NCBI GenBank assembly: GCA_947039985.1
Contig: CAMRAP010000015.1
Location: 1 to 16,315 of the forward strand
Direction of reading: 5' to 3'
DNA length: 16,315 nt
Origin: an uncultured Odoribacter sp.
GTDB lineage: Bacteria > Bacteroidota > Bacteroidia > Bacteroidales > Marinifilaceae
Made by a program: the position numbers and the translations under genes. The notes beneath the pieces are model-generated. The model ran no database searches. It was not told the DNA's origin and saw only the letters and a program-made list of their open reading frames with translations. Shown here piece after piece: positions 7,241 through 15,565 of the stretch. Each line of letters starts with the position of its first letter. Positions within the stretch are counted from its first letter, which is position 1.

Positions 7241-8476
7241 TTGAATCTAGAATTGTTTATTGCAGCTCGTCTGCTTAGAGGAAAAGAAAAAAGTTCTGTA
7301 TCGGTGCCCATCGTTAAGATAGCAGTGGTTGGGATTGCTTTAGGCGTTTGTGTGATGTTGATCTCTATATTTGTGATCACTGGATTTAAGCAAGAAATCA
7401 CAACAAAATTATCTGGATTTATGGCGCATATAGATGTGACCTCATATGGGAAAGATCAAGATCTTTCGGGAGCTGGTATGATCGCTTCAGATACTTTATT
7501 ATTGAAAATACGAGAATTGGAAGAGGTTAAACAAGTGTATCCCTATGTGAGTAAGCCCGCCATATTAAAGAGTAAAACGGAGGTGCATGGGGTAGTCTTA
7601 AAGGGGATTGATTCTGTTTATGATGCCGCATTTTACCAAAACTATTTGAAAGAGGGCGCTTTGCCTAACTTTGCTACTACTCGAGCGTCGAATGAGATAC
7701 TCTTGTCCTCTTCCGTTGCTACATTGTTATCCATAGAGGTTGGGGATAAGCTGAATGCTCATTTTGTTCAAAATCCTCCACGGGTGCGACCATTTGTTGT
7801 TCAAGGAATTTACGATACTGGTTTTAAGGAGTATGATGATCTGGTTGTTTTGTGTGATATACGACATTTACAGCGTTTGAATGGATGGAAGGATAATCAG
7901 GCCACTGGGGTGGCAGTTGAGCTTTTTTCTTTGGAGATGATTCCAAAATTGAGGGTGGATATTGATGATGTACTCTATTTTCATGATCACGATAGTTTTA
8001 ATCGGATCACAACTTTGGAAACGGCTGCTCCTCAAATATTTGATTGGTTGAATTTATTGAATATGAATGTAGTGATCCTTCTTAGCTTGATTATTATCGT
8101 GTCTGGATTTAATATGGTGTCTGGTTTACTGATTTTAATATTAGATAAAACAGGCATGATTGGAATCCTGAAAGCCTTGGGTTGTAAAAATATCTCTTTA
8201 AAGAAACTGTTTTTATATATGGCTATTGGATTGATTGCTAAAGGGATATTCGTTGGAAATATATTGGCATTTGTTTTCGGTGGATTGCAATATTTTTTCC
8301 AAATAATTCGTTTGGATCCTGCTACTTATTATATGGATACAGTGCCTATTCATTTTGATTTAACTTATGTCTTATTATTAAATGTAGGGGTGCTGCTTGT
8401 ATCGGTGTTGATGTTAGTAGTTCCCACAATATTAATTTCAAAGATTAGCCCGATTAAGGCTATTCGATTTGAGTAA
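7241..8476 (+). CDS. FtsX/LolC-like ABC transporter permease
   Basis: A 411-residue inner-membrane protein with the FtsX/LolCE/MacB layout: one membrane helix at about 24-48, a large periplasmic domain at about 50-270, then three C-terminal helices near 275-300, 323-345 and 375-400. The segment after the second helix (ILKALGCKN, about 308-316) is the usual coupling helix that contacts the ATPase. Bacteroidota members are annotated as lipoprotein-releasing (LolC/E-like) permeases. No LolD-type ATPase is adjacent, so its partner must be encoded elsewhere. I use the TTG at 7241 because the resulting N-terminus MNLELFIAARL matches the family's usual start; there is no ATG at this position, and the -7 element at 7210 lies just upstream. 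The TonB-like gene follows 11 bp later. Lipoprotein release is a family-level inference. Confidence 0.88.
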   Translation: MNLELFIAARLLRGKEKSSVSVPIVKIAVVGIALGVCVMLISIFVITGFKQEITTKLSGFMAHIDVTSYGKDQDLSGAGMIASDTLLLKIRELEEVKQVYPYVSKPAILKSKTEVHGVVLKGIDSVYDAAFYQNYLKEGALPNFATTRASNEILLSSSVATLLSIEVGDKLNAHFVQNPPRVRPFVVQGIYDTGFKEYDDLVVLCDIRHLQRLNGWKDNQATGVAVELFSLEMIPKLRVDIDDVLYFHDHDSFNRITTLETAAPQIFDWLNLLNMNVVILLSLIIIVSGFNMVSGLLILILDKTGMIGILKALGCKNISLKKLFLYMAIGLIAKGIFVGNILAFVFGGLQYFFQIIRLDPATYYMDTVPIHFDLTYVLLLNVGVLLVSVLMLVVPTILISKISPIKAIRFE

Positions 8477-8481
8477 AGGAG
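8475..8481 (+). promoter_or_regulatory. Strong Shine-Dalgarno before the TonB-like gene
   Basis: The sequence AAAGGAG overlaps the stop codon of the permease gene and stands 6 bp before the ATG at 8488. Ribosome binding sites this close to the consensus are uncommon in Bacteroidota. It supports this start and translation from the same mRNA as the permease. Confidence 0.65.
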
Positions 8482-8487
8482 TAAAAA

Positions 8488-9237
8488 ATGGCTTTAAAAG
8501 AGGATATCTTAAAAACAATGGTATTGCATCGTAGGGGAATTATGGGGACTCTAATTTTCCATCTCTTCTTGCTTATTTTTTTATTGAGTATGGAGCTTTC
8601 TAAAGCTGTTATACATACAGAGATTGAAATAGAGGTGGCTGCTGCTGACCCGAAAAAACAGGCGGAAGAGAAGGTAGAGGAAGAGCGCAAACAGGCGATT
8701 CGGGAAAAAACTTCAGACGAAGAGGTGGAGCGTATGTTGCGTTCTTTGGCCGTGAATGAAAATGTGAAAGAAAAAAGCAAAAGTAGGGAGACCAAAGTGG
8801 AGGAGTATATCGATGAAATTATGGAGGAGCTAGATGCAGGTGTAGATGATGGCCGTTATAAGGCGGTTAGAGATAAAAATTATGAACAAGATAGTTTACA
8901 AAACGAACGAGATAAAAAGGAACAAACGCTAGATTCGTTAAAATCAACTTTTTACTCTGGCGAGAGTAGTGTTAGCTATAATTTAAAAGAGAGGTATGCT
9001 CGCTTTTTACCCATTCCAGTCTTTAAATGTGAAACGGGGGGTACCGTTGTTGTTGAAATTGTTGTGAATCGTAGGGGAGCTGTTCAGAAAGCGAGTGTTG
9101 TAGAGGGAAAATCTCAGCAGGATGATTGCTTATGGGATGTTGCTGTTGATGCAGCGAGGCGTTCACGTTTCAATGAAAAATCATCGGCTGCAGCTATGCA
9201 GGAAGGTACCATTACCTACCATTTCGTAAAACAATAG
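8488..9237 (+). CDS. TonB-like protein, energy transducer family
   Basis: A 249-residue protein anchored by a single N-terminal membrane helix (about 19-35, after a basic RRG) with the rest in the periplasm. Residues 50-160 are strongly charged and probably helical or coiled coil, in place of the proline-rich spacer of classical TonB. The C-terminal domain (about 175-249) has the Bacteroidota TonB-like pattern: C181-ETGGTVVVEIVVNRRG, a second cysteine at 214, AARRSRFN and a final GTITYHF strand. From memory of the family, the two cysteines are conserved and may form a disulfide. It shares an operon with the FtsX-like permease. No ExbB/ExbD genes are nearby, so an energy-transducing role is unproven; it may instead be a structural envelope protein. 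Confidence 0.85.
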   Translation: MALKEDILKTMVLHRRGIMGTLIFHLFLLIFLLSMELSKAVIHTEIEIEVAAADPKKQAEEKVEEERKQAIREKTSDEEVERMLRSLAVNENVKEKSKSRETKVEEYIDEIMEELDAGVDDGRYKAVRDKNYEQDSLQNERDKKEQTLDSLKSTFYSGESSVSYNLKERYARFLPIPVFKCETGGTVVVEIVVNRRGAVQKASVVEGKSQQDDCLWDVAVDAARRSRFNEKSSAAAMQEGTITYHFVKQ

Positions 9238-9353
9238 AGATGGTGTTGCAGTATTGTGTGTGTGGGCATGTAGGTAATGAGATACAAGGGTTCTTTCATG
9301 GTGGACTTCGCTAAATTTTAAAGGTTTAGTCTATAGTTTTGTTTTTTTTGCAT

Positions 9354-9361
9354 TATCTTTG
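9354..9361 (+). promoter_or_regulatory. Bacteroidota -7 element (TAnnTTTG) for the GH16-like gene
   Basis: The octamer tatctttg matches TAnnTTTG exactly and lies in a T-rich stretch (gttttttttg just upstream) typical of Bacteroidota promoters. Transcription would start near 9368, leaving about 40 nt before the ATG at 9407. It also overlaps the alternative TTG start at 9359, which argues against that start. No clean -33 TTTG with 19-21 bp spacing is present. Confidence 0.6.
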
Positions 9362-9406
9362 TTTCTAAAGATCATTGCAGAGCTCTTTAATCACAAAATA
9401 CAGAAT

Positions 9407-10822
9407 ATGGGTTTATTTTCATTTTTATTTTCAAAAAAGAAACAGTTTCGTTCCACTTATGAGGCAGAAGTTTTTCGGAATGCGTTCCGAGAAGATGAGA
9501 AATTGTTTCTAAAAGTTGGACAGAGTGATGAGATTAAGAGACTCTTGGAACTGGGAGAGCAAGTCAATAGTTCCGCGTTTAAGCAGAAGCGAAAAGAGAT
9601 CGAACAACTTTCCTATAAGGGGAGTGAATGCTATAAGGTAGAGAATCAGTATAAAGCATTATTGAAGCAGAGACGTTTAAAATCGTATTTACTGATTTGC
9701 AATTCAAAAGAGCTATCTGGCTATGAGCAGGTGAAAAAAACAGCAGAATATCAGGAGTATCAAAGGCTAAAAGTGATCATACAGTCTGTGGGTTTTGATA
9801 AGAAATTACATGCACAAGAACAGGAGGCTTACAAAGTAATAATGCAAGAACCTAAAATAGCTGCTTTGATAAAGTTTGAAAAACTAAAGCACTTTAAAGG
9901 ATATTGCGAGTTGAAAGATACAGATCTTCCTCAAGAATTTAAAAAACTAACCGCTTTTGTAAAATCAGATCCGTTTAATCAAGAACGTCGTTTTCTGTTA
10001 GACAAGCATAGGTATAAGACATTAGATGATTATCAGTTGTTGCAGGAGTATGAAGTCTTGAGAAAGCGACCTGAGGTGGTGAAATACAACTCTTTGTTGA
10101 ATAGCACCTATTTTATGGGGATGCAAAAATGGCGATTGGTTTTTGAAGATGATTTTGATAAAGGTCGTTTAGATACAGCCAATTGGATTACAAGATATTA
10201 TGCCGGAGAAAAGTTTTTGAATGATACTTATGGGGTGGGTGATGATATGCAATTGTATTTGTCTGAGAATATTACGTTTCGAGATAGTTCCATATGCTTG
10301 AATTTTCGAAAGGAGCCCATTATTGGTAAATATTGGGATCAAAAATTGGGTTTTCGTGAACGAGAATACAAGTATACGTCAGCAATGATAAGTTCCGCTT
10401 TATCCCTTCAGCAAAAGTATGGTCGATTTGAGGCGAAAGTGAAATTAAATCACTCCTCTATTACCTCTTGTTTTTGGATGTTGTCAGCCACGGATCCAGT
10501 GCATATTGAAGTGATGAAATGTGAGTCGGATGGTGTGCGAATGGGGCAGAAAAACAAGCGAAATTCAGCCGTAAAGAATGATGTACAGTTGCTGAAGAAT
10601 ATTAATTTGGCGAATGAGTATTATATTTTCACATTGGAATGGACGGAAGAGAAGATGGTGTGGATGATCAATGATCTAGTTGTGAGAGAAATACAGGAGA
10701 ACATTCCAGATATACCGATGTATCTTGTCTTCTCTTTAGGGGCTAATGCTGTGTTGTCGGATAAAAAACTACCTACTCGAATGGAAATAGATTGGGTAAA
10801 AGCGTATCAGTTGAAAAGATAG
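9407..10822 (+). CDS. Cytoplasmic helical protein with a GH16-like (concanavalin A) domain
   Basis: With the ATG at 9407 the protein has 471 residues. There is no convincing signal peptide: MGLFSFLF is followed at once by SKKKQF. Residues about 15-235 are highly charged and helical, with recurring blocks rich in Tyr, Leu and Lys/Glu (such as GYEQVKKTAEYQEYQRLK and DDYQLLQEYEVLRK) that look like diverged tandem repeats. From 240 to the end there is a clear glycoside hydrolase family 16 fold: LVFEDDFDKGRLDTANW, YTSAMISS, YGRFEAKVKL, FWML, a late WMINDLVV strand and a terminal IDWVKAY. The catalytic ExDxxE motif is replaced by HIEVMK at 366-371, or by EVMKCE if read in another register, so it is probably not a normal hydrolase. 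I chose the ATG over the TTG at 9359 because that codon lies in the -7 element. Confidence 0.82.
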   Translation: MGLFSFLFSKKKQFRSTYEAEVFRNAFREDEKLFLKVGQSDEIKRLLELGEQVNSSAFKQKRKEIEQLSYKGSECYKVENQYKALLKQRRLKSYLLICNSKELSGYEQVKKTAEYQEYQRLKVIIQSVGFDKKLHAQEQEAYKVIMQEPKIAALIKFEKLKHFKGYCELKDTDLPQEFKKLTAFVKSDPFNQERRFLLDKHRYKTLDDYQLLQEYEVLRKRPEVVKYNSLLNSTYFMGMQKWRLVFEDDFDKGRLDTANWITRYYAGEKFLNDTYGVGDDMQLYLSENITFRDSSICLNFRKEPIIGKYWDQKLGFREREYKYTSAMISSALSLQQKYGRFEAKVKLNHSSITSCFWMLSATDPVHIEVMKCESDGVRMGQKNKRNSAVKNDVQLLKNINLANEYYIFTLEWTEEKMVWMINDLVVREIQENIPDIPMYLVFSLGANAVLSDKKLPTRMEIDWVKAYQLKR

Positions 10823-10872
10823 GCAATAGATGTAGATCATTCAATTATTTTGTTACTTAAATAGACCTCTTT

Positions 10873-11574
10873 ATGGCTCAGGTTCAAAAGATATGTTTGA
10901 ATATTTGGGGCTCTTTGATGGACTTGCTCTATCCTAGCGTATGTGATGTGTGTGGAGAGAGTTTAGTGAGAAGTGAGCAATATCTATGCACCTCTTGTCT
11001 GGCAGATTTTCCTTTTGCAGATAAAGATTATATGACTAGTAAGGGTATTTTGGATTTATTTGAAGAGTCTTATCGCCCCAAAGAGTTGTATTCTCTTTTT
11101 TATTACAATAAATATAGTCCATATAAAAATCTAATCTATCTGGTTAAATATCACTCTTATCGTCAATTGGGTGTTTATTTAGGGCGGATGTTGGGGGAGC
11201 AACTTTTAGCTTCTTGTCAAGCTGATTGTATTATTCCAATTCCTTTGCATCAGAAAAAACAAAAAGCTAGAGGTTTTAATCAGGCTTTGGAAATTGCAAA
11301 AGGAATCAGTGAGATTCTTAAAATAGAGGTGCTGGATGATGTGGTGATTAGAACCCAGAATAATGTTTCTCAGACAGGAAAGAACAGTGCTGAACGTTTG
11401 AAAAATGTAGAAAATATCTTTGAATTGAAGCGGCCAGAGCGAATACAAGGTCGATCTGTTTTATTGATTGATGATGTCATTACTACGGGCTCAACAATTG
11501 GTTCTTGCCTTCGAGAGTTAGCCACAGCTGGCGATGTAAAATTTTATCTAGGGTGTTTAGCACAAACTGTTTAA
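10873..11574 (+). CDS. comF: ComF family phosphoribosyltransferase-like protein
   Basis: A 233-residue cytoplasmic protein with an N-terminal four-cysteine zinc finger (Cys24, 27, 39 and 42) and a C-terminal type I phosphoribosyltransferase domain ending in the PRPP-binding loop DDVITTGST (200-208). The segment CIIPIPLHQKKQKARGFNQ in the middle is the typical ComF signature. In naturally competent bacteria ComF helps bring single-stranded DNA in and process it; in Bacteroidota its role is poorly defined and may be unrelated to uptake. The gene follows the GH16-like gene after a 50-bp gap that holds only an imperfect -7 match (ttattttg at 10845-10852). No neighbouring competence genes are seen. 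The family call is firm. Confidence 0.93.
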   Translation: MAQVQKICLNIWGSLMDLLYPSVCDVCGESLVRSEQYLCTSCLADFPFADKDYMTSKGILDLFEESYRPKELYSLFYYNKYSPYKNLIYLVKYHSYRQLGVYLGRMLGEQLLASCQADCIIPIPLHQKKQKARGFNQALEIAKGISEILKIEVLDDVVIRTQNNVSQTGKNSAERLKNVENIFELKRPERIQGRSVLLIDDVITTGSTIGSCLRELATAGDVKFYLGCLAQTV

Positions 11575-11614
11575 CTTTTTTGCCTTTTGTCTTTCTTGTG
11601 TAGTCTTAATAATT

Positions 11615-11622
11615 TATCTTTG
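11615..11622 (+). promoter_or_regulatory. Bacteroidota -7 element (TAnnTTTG) for the envelope gene cluster
   Basis: The octamer tatctttg matches the consensus TAnnTTTG exactly, 33 bp before the ATG at 11656. A TTG at 11596-11598 could serve as the -33 box with a 16-bp spacer, slightly short of the usual spacing. It probably drives the lipoprotein gene and those after it. Confidence 0.6.
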
Positions 11623-11655
11623 TGAATTGAGTATAATGATATAATATAGAAATAG

Positions 11656-13659
11656 ATGAATAGCGATAAAAGAAAAGGATGGGATTGGTTGGGTTTAATT
11701 GTGCTTGCTTTGGTCATGTATGCTTGTGCAAATAGAGGCTATCCAGAAGGTGGGAAGAAAGATTCAACAGCTCCCGTTGTGATAGCAGAGAGTCCTGTTT
11801 CGTATTCAACTAATTTTGATAAAAAAAAGGTAGAAATTTATTTTGATGAATTTGTACAGCTTAAAGAGATCAATGAGAAGTTTATATTTTCTCCACCTCT
11901 AGAAAAAAATCCAAAAGTAAGCTTGAGAGGAAGGTATATTCAGGTTCGGTTTGACGATAGCTTGAGAAAGAATGCAACTTATACGATGGATTTTGCTGAT
12001 GCTATTGTGGATAATAATGAAGGAAACCCTCTCGGTTTTTATAGATATGTATTTTCTACGGGTGATGTGATTGATACCCTGGAGTTAGGTGGACAGGTGT
12101 TGAATGCTGAATCGTATGAACCCATGATGAATGTAATGGTTTTATTCTATGAAAATCAGGCCGATTCGATGCCTTTATTGGAGTTGCCTAATTATATGGC
12201 TAGGACAGATAGTTCAGGCATGTTTCGAGTGACAAATATTAAAAGTGCTAATTATCGTATCTTTGCTGTAGAGGATAAAAATAAAGATAAGAAGTATACG
12301 CCTGAAGTAGAGATGTTTGCTTATTTAGATTCGACTATTTTTCCCATAGCAATGCCTTTGGTAAAGGTAGACACCTTTCATTTAATAGACAAGATTGTAG
12401 GGGTGGACACCAGCTATAGAGATAGTGTCTCCAGTACTGATTATATTGGATATGGCCCCAGTAATTTATCTCTTCGCATATTTGAAGAGAAACTTACGAT
12501 GCTTTATATGATGGAGGATGAACGGAAGGAGCGCGAAACCTTGAATTTTATTTTTAGTGTGCCTGCTGATAATCAGTTAAAGGTGAGCTTGTGGGATACT
12601 TTGGCTACGGCACCACTTCCGGAAGATTGGTATACCTTGGAAAAATCAGTCGGAAATGATACCATCACTTTGTGGATAAAGGATTCGACTATATACAAGA
12701 AAGACACCTTGAATGTGATTTTATCTTATTTGCGAACTGATACATTGGGGCAAAGAACGCTTGTGTCAGATACAAATAGATATACATTTAAGGAAAAAGA
12801 ACTGGAGAAGAAAGAGAAGAAGAAGGGAAAGGGGGCAACTCGGAAAGATCAAGAGATTGTTGAAGAGGTGATAGAAGAGGTGAAGCTGGATAGTGTAAAC
12901 GGGGAAGGACTGGATGAGGAGAGGAAGAAAGAGAAGCATAAAAAGGAGAAGGAAGAGTTGCCTTTAGTCCCTGAGATAGATTTTTTAGGTATAAAGTTGA
13001 ATGTTAGTGGGAGTTTAGATTTAGGACAAGGAGTTTCTTTGGAGTTTGGGCGACCGATAGATAAGGCATCTTTACAGTATATACAGTTGTTTGAGAAAGT
13101 GGATACCATTTATCAAAAAATCCCATATGAATTGAGTGAAGATAGTGTGAAGATAAGAACATTTTATGTGGATACGAAATGGAAAGCTGGTGCTGAATAT
13201 CAGTTGAGTTTAGATTCGGCAGTCGTCTATGATATTTATGGGCAATTTAATAATAAGATAGAGCAAAAGTTTAAGGTGCGCACTGAAGAGGAGTATGGCA
13301 AAATTATGTTGTTGATGGGTGGAGTGAACACTCATACACTTGTTCAGCTGTATAAGGCTGATGAAGGGAAGACAGAGAATGGGAAACGAAAATTTCAGAT
13401 TGTTCGAGAGCTAGAGATTGATCAAGATGGGACAGTTGTTTTTGAATTATTACCAGAGGGTAAATATAGAGTGAGAGCGATATTGGATGTCAATGCCAAT
13501 GGCATTTGGGACACTGGATTGTATTTAAAAAAGCAGCAAGCTGAGGAGATTGTTTATTTACCCATAGATTTTACGGTGAAACAGAATTTCGAAATAGAAC
13601 AGAAATTTCATTTACAAAAAACGTATAAGGAAGAAGTAGAAGAAAAGGATAAAAAATAG
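11656..13659 (+). CDS. Ig-like (Big_5) domain lipoprotein
   Basis: A 667-residue predicted lipoprotein. The N-terminus has a basic stretch, a hydrophobic helix (11-23) and a lipobox MYAC with Cys24, followed by ANRGYPEGG, a start typical of Bacteroidota lipoproteins. Residues about 40-135 form a Big_5 Ig-like domain (EIYFDEFVQL, YTMDFADAIVDNNEGN, YVFSTGD). A second domain resembling carboxypeptidase-regulatory folds follows at about 144-230 (GGQVLNAES, RTDSSGMFRVTNI). Residues 378-440 are an unusual Lys/Glu-rich tract, probably a flexible or helical linker. Near the end, ILDVNANGIWDTGLY (from about 609) is the usual C-terminal motif of this family. The protein would sit in the periplasm or outer membrane. 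Function is unknown; a role in envelope maintenance is inferred from its neighbours. The DUF3108 gene follows after 5 bp. Confidence 0.88.
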   Translation: MNSDKRKGWDWLGLIVLALVMYACANRGYPEGGKKDSTAPVVIAESPVSYSTNFDKKKVEIYFDEFVQLKEINEKFIFSPPLEKNPKVSLRGRYIQVRFDDSLRKNATYTMDFADAIVDNNEGNPLGFYRYVFSTGDVIDTLELGGQVLNAESYEPMMNVMVLFYENQADSMPLLELPNYMARTDSSGMFRVTNIKSANYRIFAVEDKNKDKKYTPEVEMFAYLDSTIFPIAMPLVKVDTFHLIDKIVGVDTSYRDSVSSTDYIGYGPSNLSLRIFEEKLTMLYMMEDERKERETLNFIFSVPADNQLKVSLWDTLATAPLPEDWYTLEKSVGNDTITLWIKDSTIYKKDTLNVILSYLRTDTLGQRTLVSDTNRYTFKEKELEKKEKKKGKGATRKDQEIVEEVIEEVKLDSVNGEGLDEERKKEKHKKEKEELPLVPEIDFLGIKLNVSGSLDLGQGVSLEFGRPIDKASLQYIQLFEKVDTIYQKIPYELSEDSVKIRTFYVDTKWKAGAEYQLSLDSAVVYDIYGQFNNKIEQKFKVRTEEEYGKIMLLMGGVNTHTLVQLYKADEGKTENGKRKFQIVRELEIDQDGTVVFELLPEGKYRVRAILDVNANGIWDTGLYLKKQQAEEIVYLPIDFTVKQNFEIEQKFHLQKTYKEEVEEKDKK

Positions 13660-13664
13660 GATGT

Positions 13665-14453
13665 ATGAAGCGAATATTATTACTATTGTTGATTATTTCA
13701 GGTTTAGGGCTATCACTTTTTGCTCAAACTAAATATCCACCCGTGGAAAAACTAGCTTATTTCGGTTATTACAATTGGGGTTTACTTTGGATCAAGGCTG
13801 GTTATGTTGAATTTACATTGTCTCAGTCTGAGAAGTACCCTAATGCTGATAAGCTGAAAGCAATAGGGGGGACTCTACCTTCGTGGGATTGGGTGTTTAA
13901 AGTTCGAGATACGCTAAGTTCTCATTATGATAGAGACACTTATTTACCGCATGAGTTTTCTCGTTTGGCGTATGAGGGAAATTATCACAAAATGTTTCGC
14001 TATAAATTTGACTATCAAGATTCAGTTATTTTTGCTGATATTCATCGCATTGGGAAGTATCATCATAAAGATACCGTTCGGTTAAAACCGAAAACATTTG
14101 ATATGTTATCAGTTGCTTGGATGGCAAGAGAATTGGATTTTGATAAATATAAAAAGAACGATCAAATACCTGTACGCATGTTGATAGATTGCAAAATATA
14201 TGATTTATATGTTCGTTATTTAGGCGTTCATACGACAAAAATTGCAGGAGATAAACGAGAGTGCTATGTGTTTTGTCCCTTGTTGCTTGAGGGTGATATA
14301 TTTAAAGGTGGAGAAGATATGAAAGTATGGGTGAGTAAAGATGAATATCGACTCCCTTTGATGGTGGAGGCAAATATTTTAGTGGGCTCTGTAAAAGCGA
14401 TAATCGACCCAGACGCAAGTCGAGTGTATGATCTGAATAAAACTAATAATTAA
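13665..14453 (+). CDS. DUF3108 domain-containing exported protein
   Basis: A 262-residue protein with a clear signal peptide (MKRI, then a Leu/Ile-rich core, cleavage probably after FAQ near residue 21). The mature part matches the Bacteroidota DUF3108 pattern: KLAYFGYYNWGLLWIKAG near the start, SHYDRDTYLPHEFSR in the middle, and late VWVSKDEYRLPLMVEANILVGSVKA, where the protein describes an antiparallel beta-rich fold. It is probably periplasmic or outer-membrane associated. There is no lipobox. It starts 5 bp after the Big_5 lipoprotein stop, which implies one mRNA. Function is unknown in this family. Confidence 0.88.
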   Translation: MKRILLLLLIISGLGLSLFAQTKYPPVEKLAYFGYYNWGLLWIKAGYVEFTLSQSEKYPNADKLKAIGGTLPSWDWVFKVRDTLSSHYDRDTYLPHEFSRLAYEGNYHKMFRYKFDYQDSVIFADIHRIGKYHHKDTVRLKPKTFDMLSVAWMARELDFDKYKKNDQIPVRMLIDCKIYDLYVRYLGVHTTKIAGDKRECYVFCPLLLEGDIFKGGEDMKVWVSKDEYRLPLMVEANILVGSVKAIIDPDASRVYDLNKTNN

Positions 14454-14477
14454 AACTATACAATTAATACGATACTT

Positions 14478-15545
14478 ATGAAAAAATTACTGTTTGGATT
14501 TTTATCTATAGTTACGATTTCTTTATCCATCTCTTCTTGTAAAGAGACTGGTGTTGGTAGCTCAATGTTACAGTCAATAACTGGTTCTACCAACGAATTG
14601 ATGGTGGTCATGCCCAAAGGTTTATGGGAAGGAACGATGGGTGATACGGTGAAGCAATTTTTTGGGCAGCCCCAGGCTGGATTGCCACAGGGAGAGCCTG
14701 TTTTTGATATTATAAATCTTCCTCCTGCTAACTTCACAAAGAGTGCAAGGGCTCATCGGAATATTTTGATGGTCGTTATCACTAATAATGTAGATACTGC
14801 TTCTATGGTACATTTTGACAGTCCTTGGGCACGTACTCAGAAGATATTTAAAATTACGGCACCTGATGCTGACTCTTTTTATCAGATGTTTGATCGGGAG
14901 AAGGCAAAAATGATGGGTATATATTTGAAAGCTGAGCGTGATCGTTTGATTGGTGTATATAAGAAAACAGCTAACAATGATATTTATCAAACCTTTAAAA
15001 ATAAATATGATCTGCTTCTTTATAGTCCTGGAGGATACCGAATTAACAAGGATACGAACAATTTTGTTTGGCTGTCGGCAGAGACGAAACATGATAGTAA
15101 AGGTGTTGTTTTCTTTGAAGAGCCTTATACTCATGAAAGTCAATTGAATGATATGTTGATTGTTGATCGAGTTAACGAGGAGTTAGAAAAATACATTCCT
15201 GGTCCTTTGGATAGTACTTGGATGGCGTTGGATTTAAAAACACCGATGACCGTCAATAGTTATGATTATGACAATAAACATTATGCTATTTTAATCAGGG
15301 GCTTATGGATTGCAGAGAATGATTTTATGGGTGGTCCTTTTGTGTTAAATGTTGTCTTAGATGAGAAGAAGAATCGAGTGATATATATGTTAGGCTATGT
15401 TTATGCTCCTGAGGAGAGTAAACGAAATAAGGTTCGTCAAGTTGAGAGTATTCTTTATTCAATGGAGTTTTATACTCCTGAAGAGAACAATAAAGAGAAG
15501 GCTGAGGCAGCGTCTCGAGAGGTGAATATTGAGATGAACAATTGA
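14478..15545 (+). CDS. DUF4837 family lipoprotein
   Basis: A 355-residue predicted lipoprotein with a lipobox SISSC (Cys21) after a hydrophobic core, then a Ser/Thr/Gly-rich spacer. Conserved-looking parts are ELMVVMPKGLWEG with a following FGQPQAGLPQGEPVFDI, and the later LWIAENDFMGGPFVLNVVLD with MLGYVYAPEESKRNKVRQVESIL. These fit the Bacteroidota-specific DUF4837 family. It is expected to be anchored in the periplasm-facing side of the inner or outer membrane. The gap after the DUF3108 gene is 24 bp and the gap to namZ is 20 bp, so co-transcription is likely. The C-terminal 25 residues are acidic and low-complexity. No enzymatic motif is seen, so its job is unknown. Confidence 0.88.
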   Translation: MKKLLFGFLSIVTISLSISSCKETGVGSSMLQSITGSTNELMVVMPKGLWEGTMGDTVKQFFGQPQAGLPQGEPVFDIINLPPANFTKSARAHRNILMVVITNNVDTASMVHFDSPWARTQKIFKITAPDADSFYQMFDREKAKMMGIYLKAERDRLIGVYKKTANNDIYQTFKNKYDLLLYSPGGYRINKDTNNFVWLSAETKHDSKGVVFFEEPYTHESQLNDMLIVDRVNEELEKYIPGPLDSTWMALDLKTPMTVNSYDYDNKHYAILIRGLWIAENDFMGGPFVLNVVLDEKKNRVIYMLGYVYAPEESKRNKVRQVESILYSMEFYTPEENNKEKAEAASREVNIEMNN

Positions 15546-15565
15546 TCGGTAGGTATAAAAAAGTG

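Noticed and set aside
9240..9314. 24-residue open frame starting 2 bp after the TonB-like gene
   Set aside because: Too short, no recognisable motif and no ribosome binding site; probably non-coding leader between two transcripts.
9359..9406. TTG start for the GH16-like gene, adding 16 residues
   Set aside because: The TTG is within the TAnnTTTG promoter element, so it would not be on the mRNA; the ATG at 9407 fits better.
14622..15143. 173-codon open frame on the - strand opposite the DUF4837 gene
   Set aside because: It is antisense to a well-supported lipoprotein gene and its translation shows no domain; likewise the 182-codon frame at 346-894.
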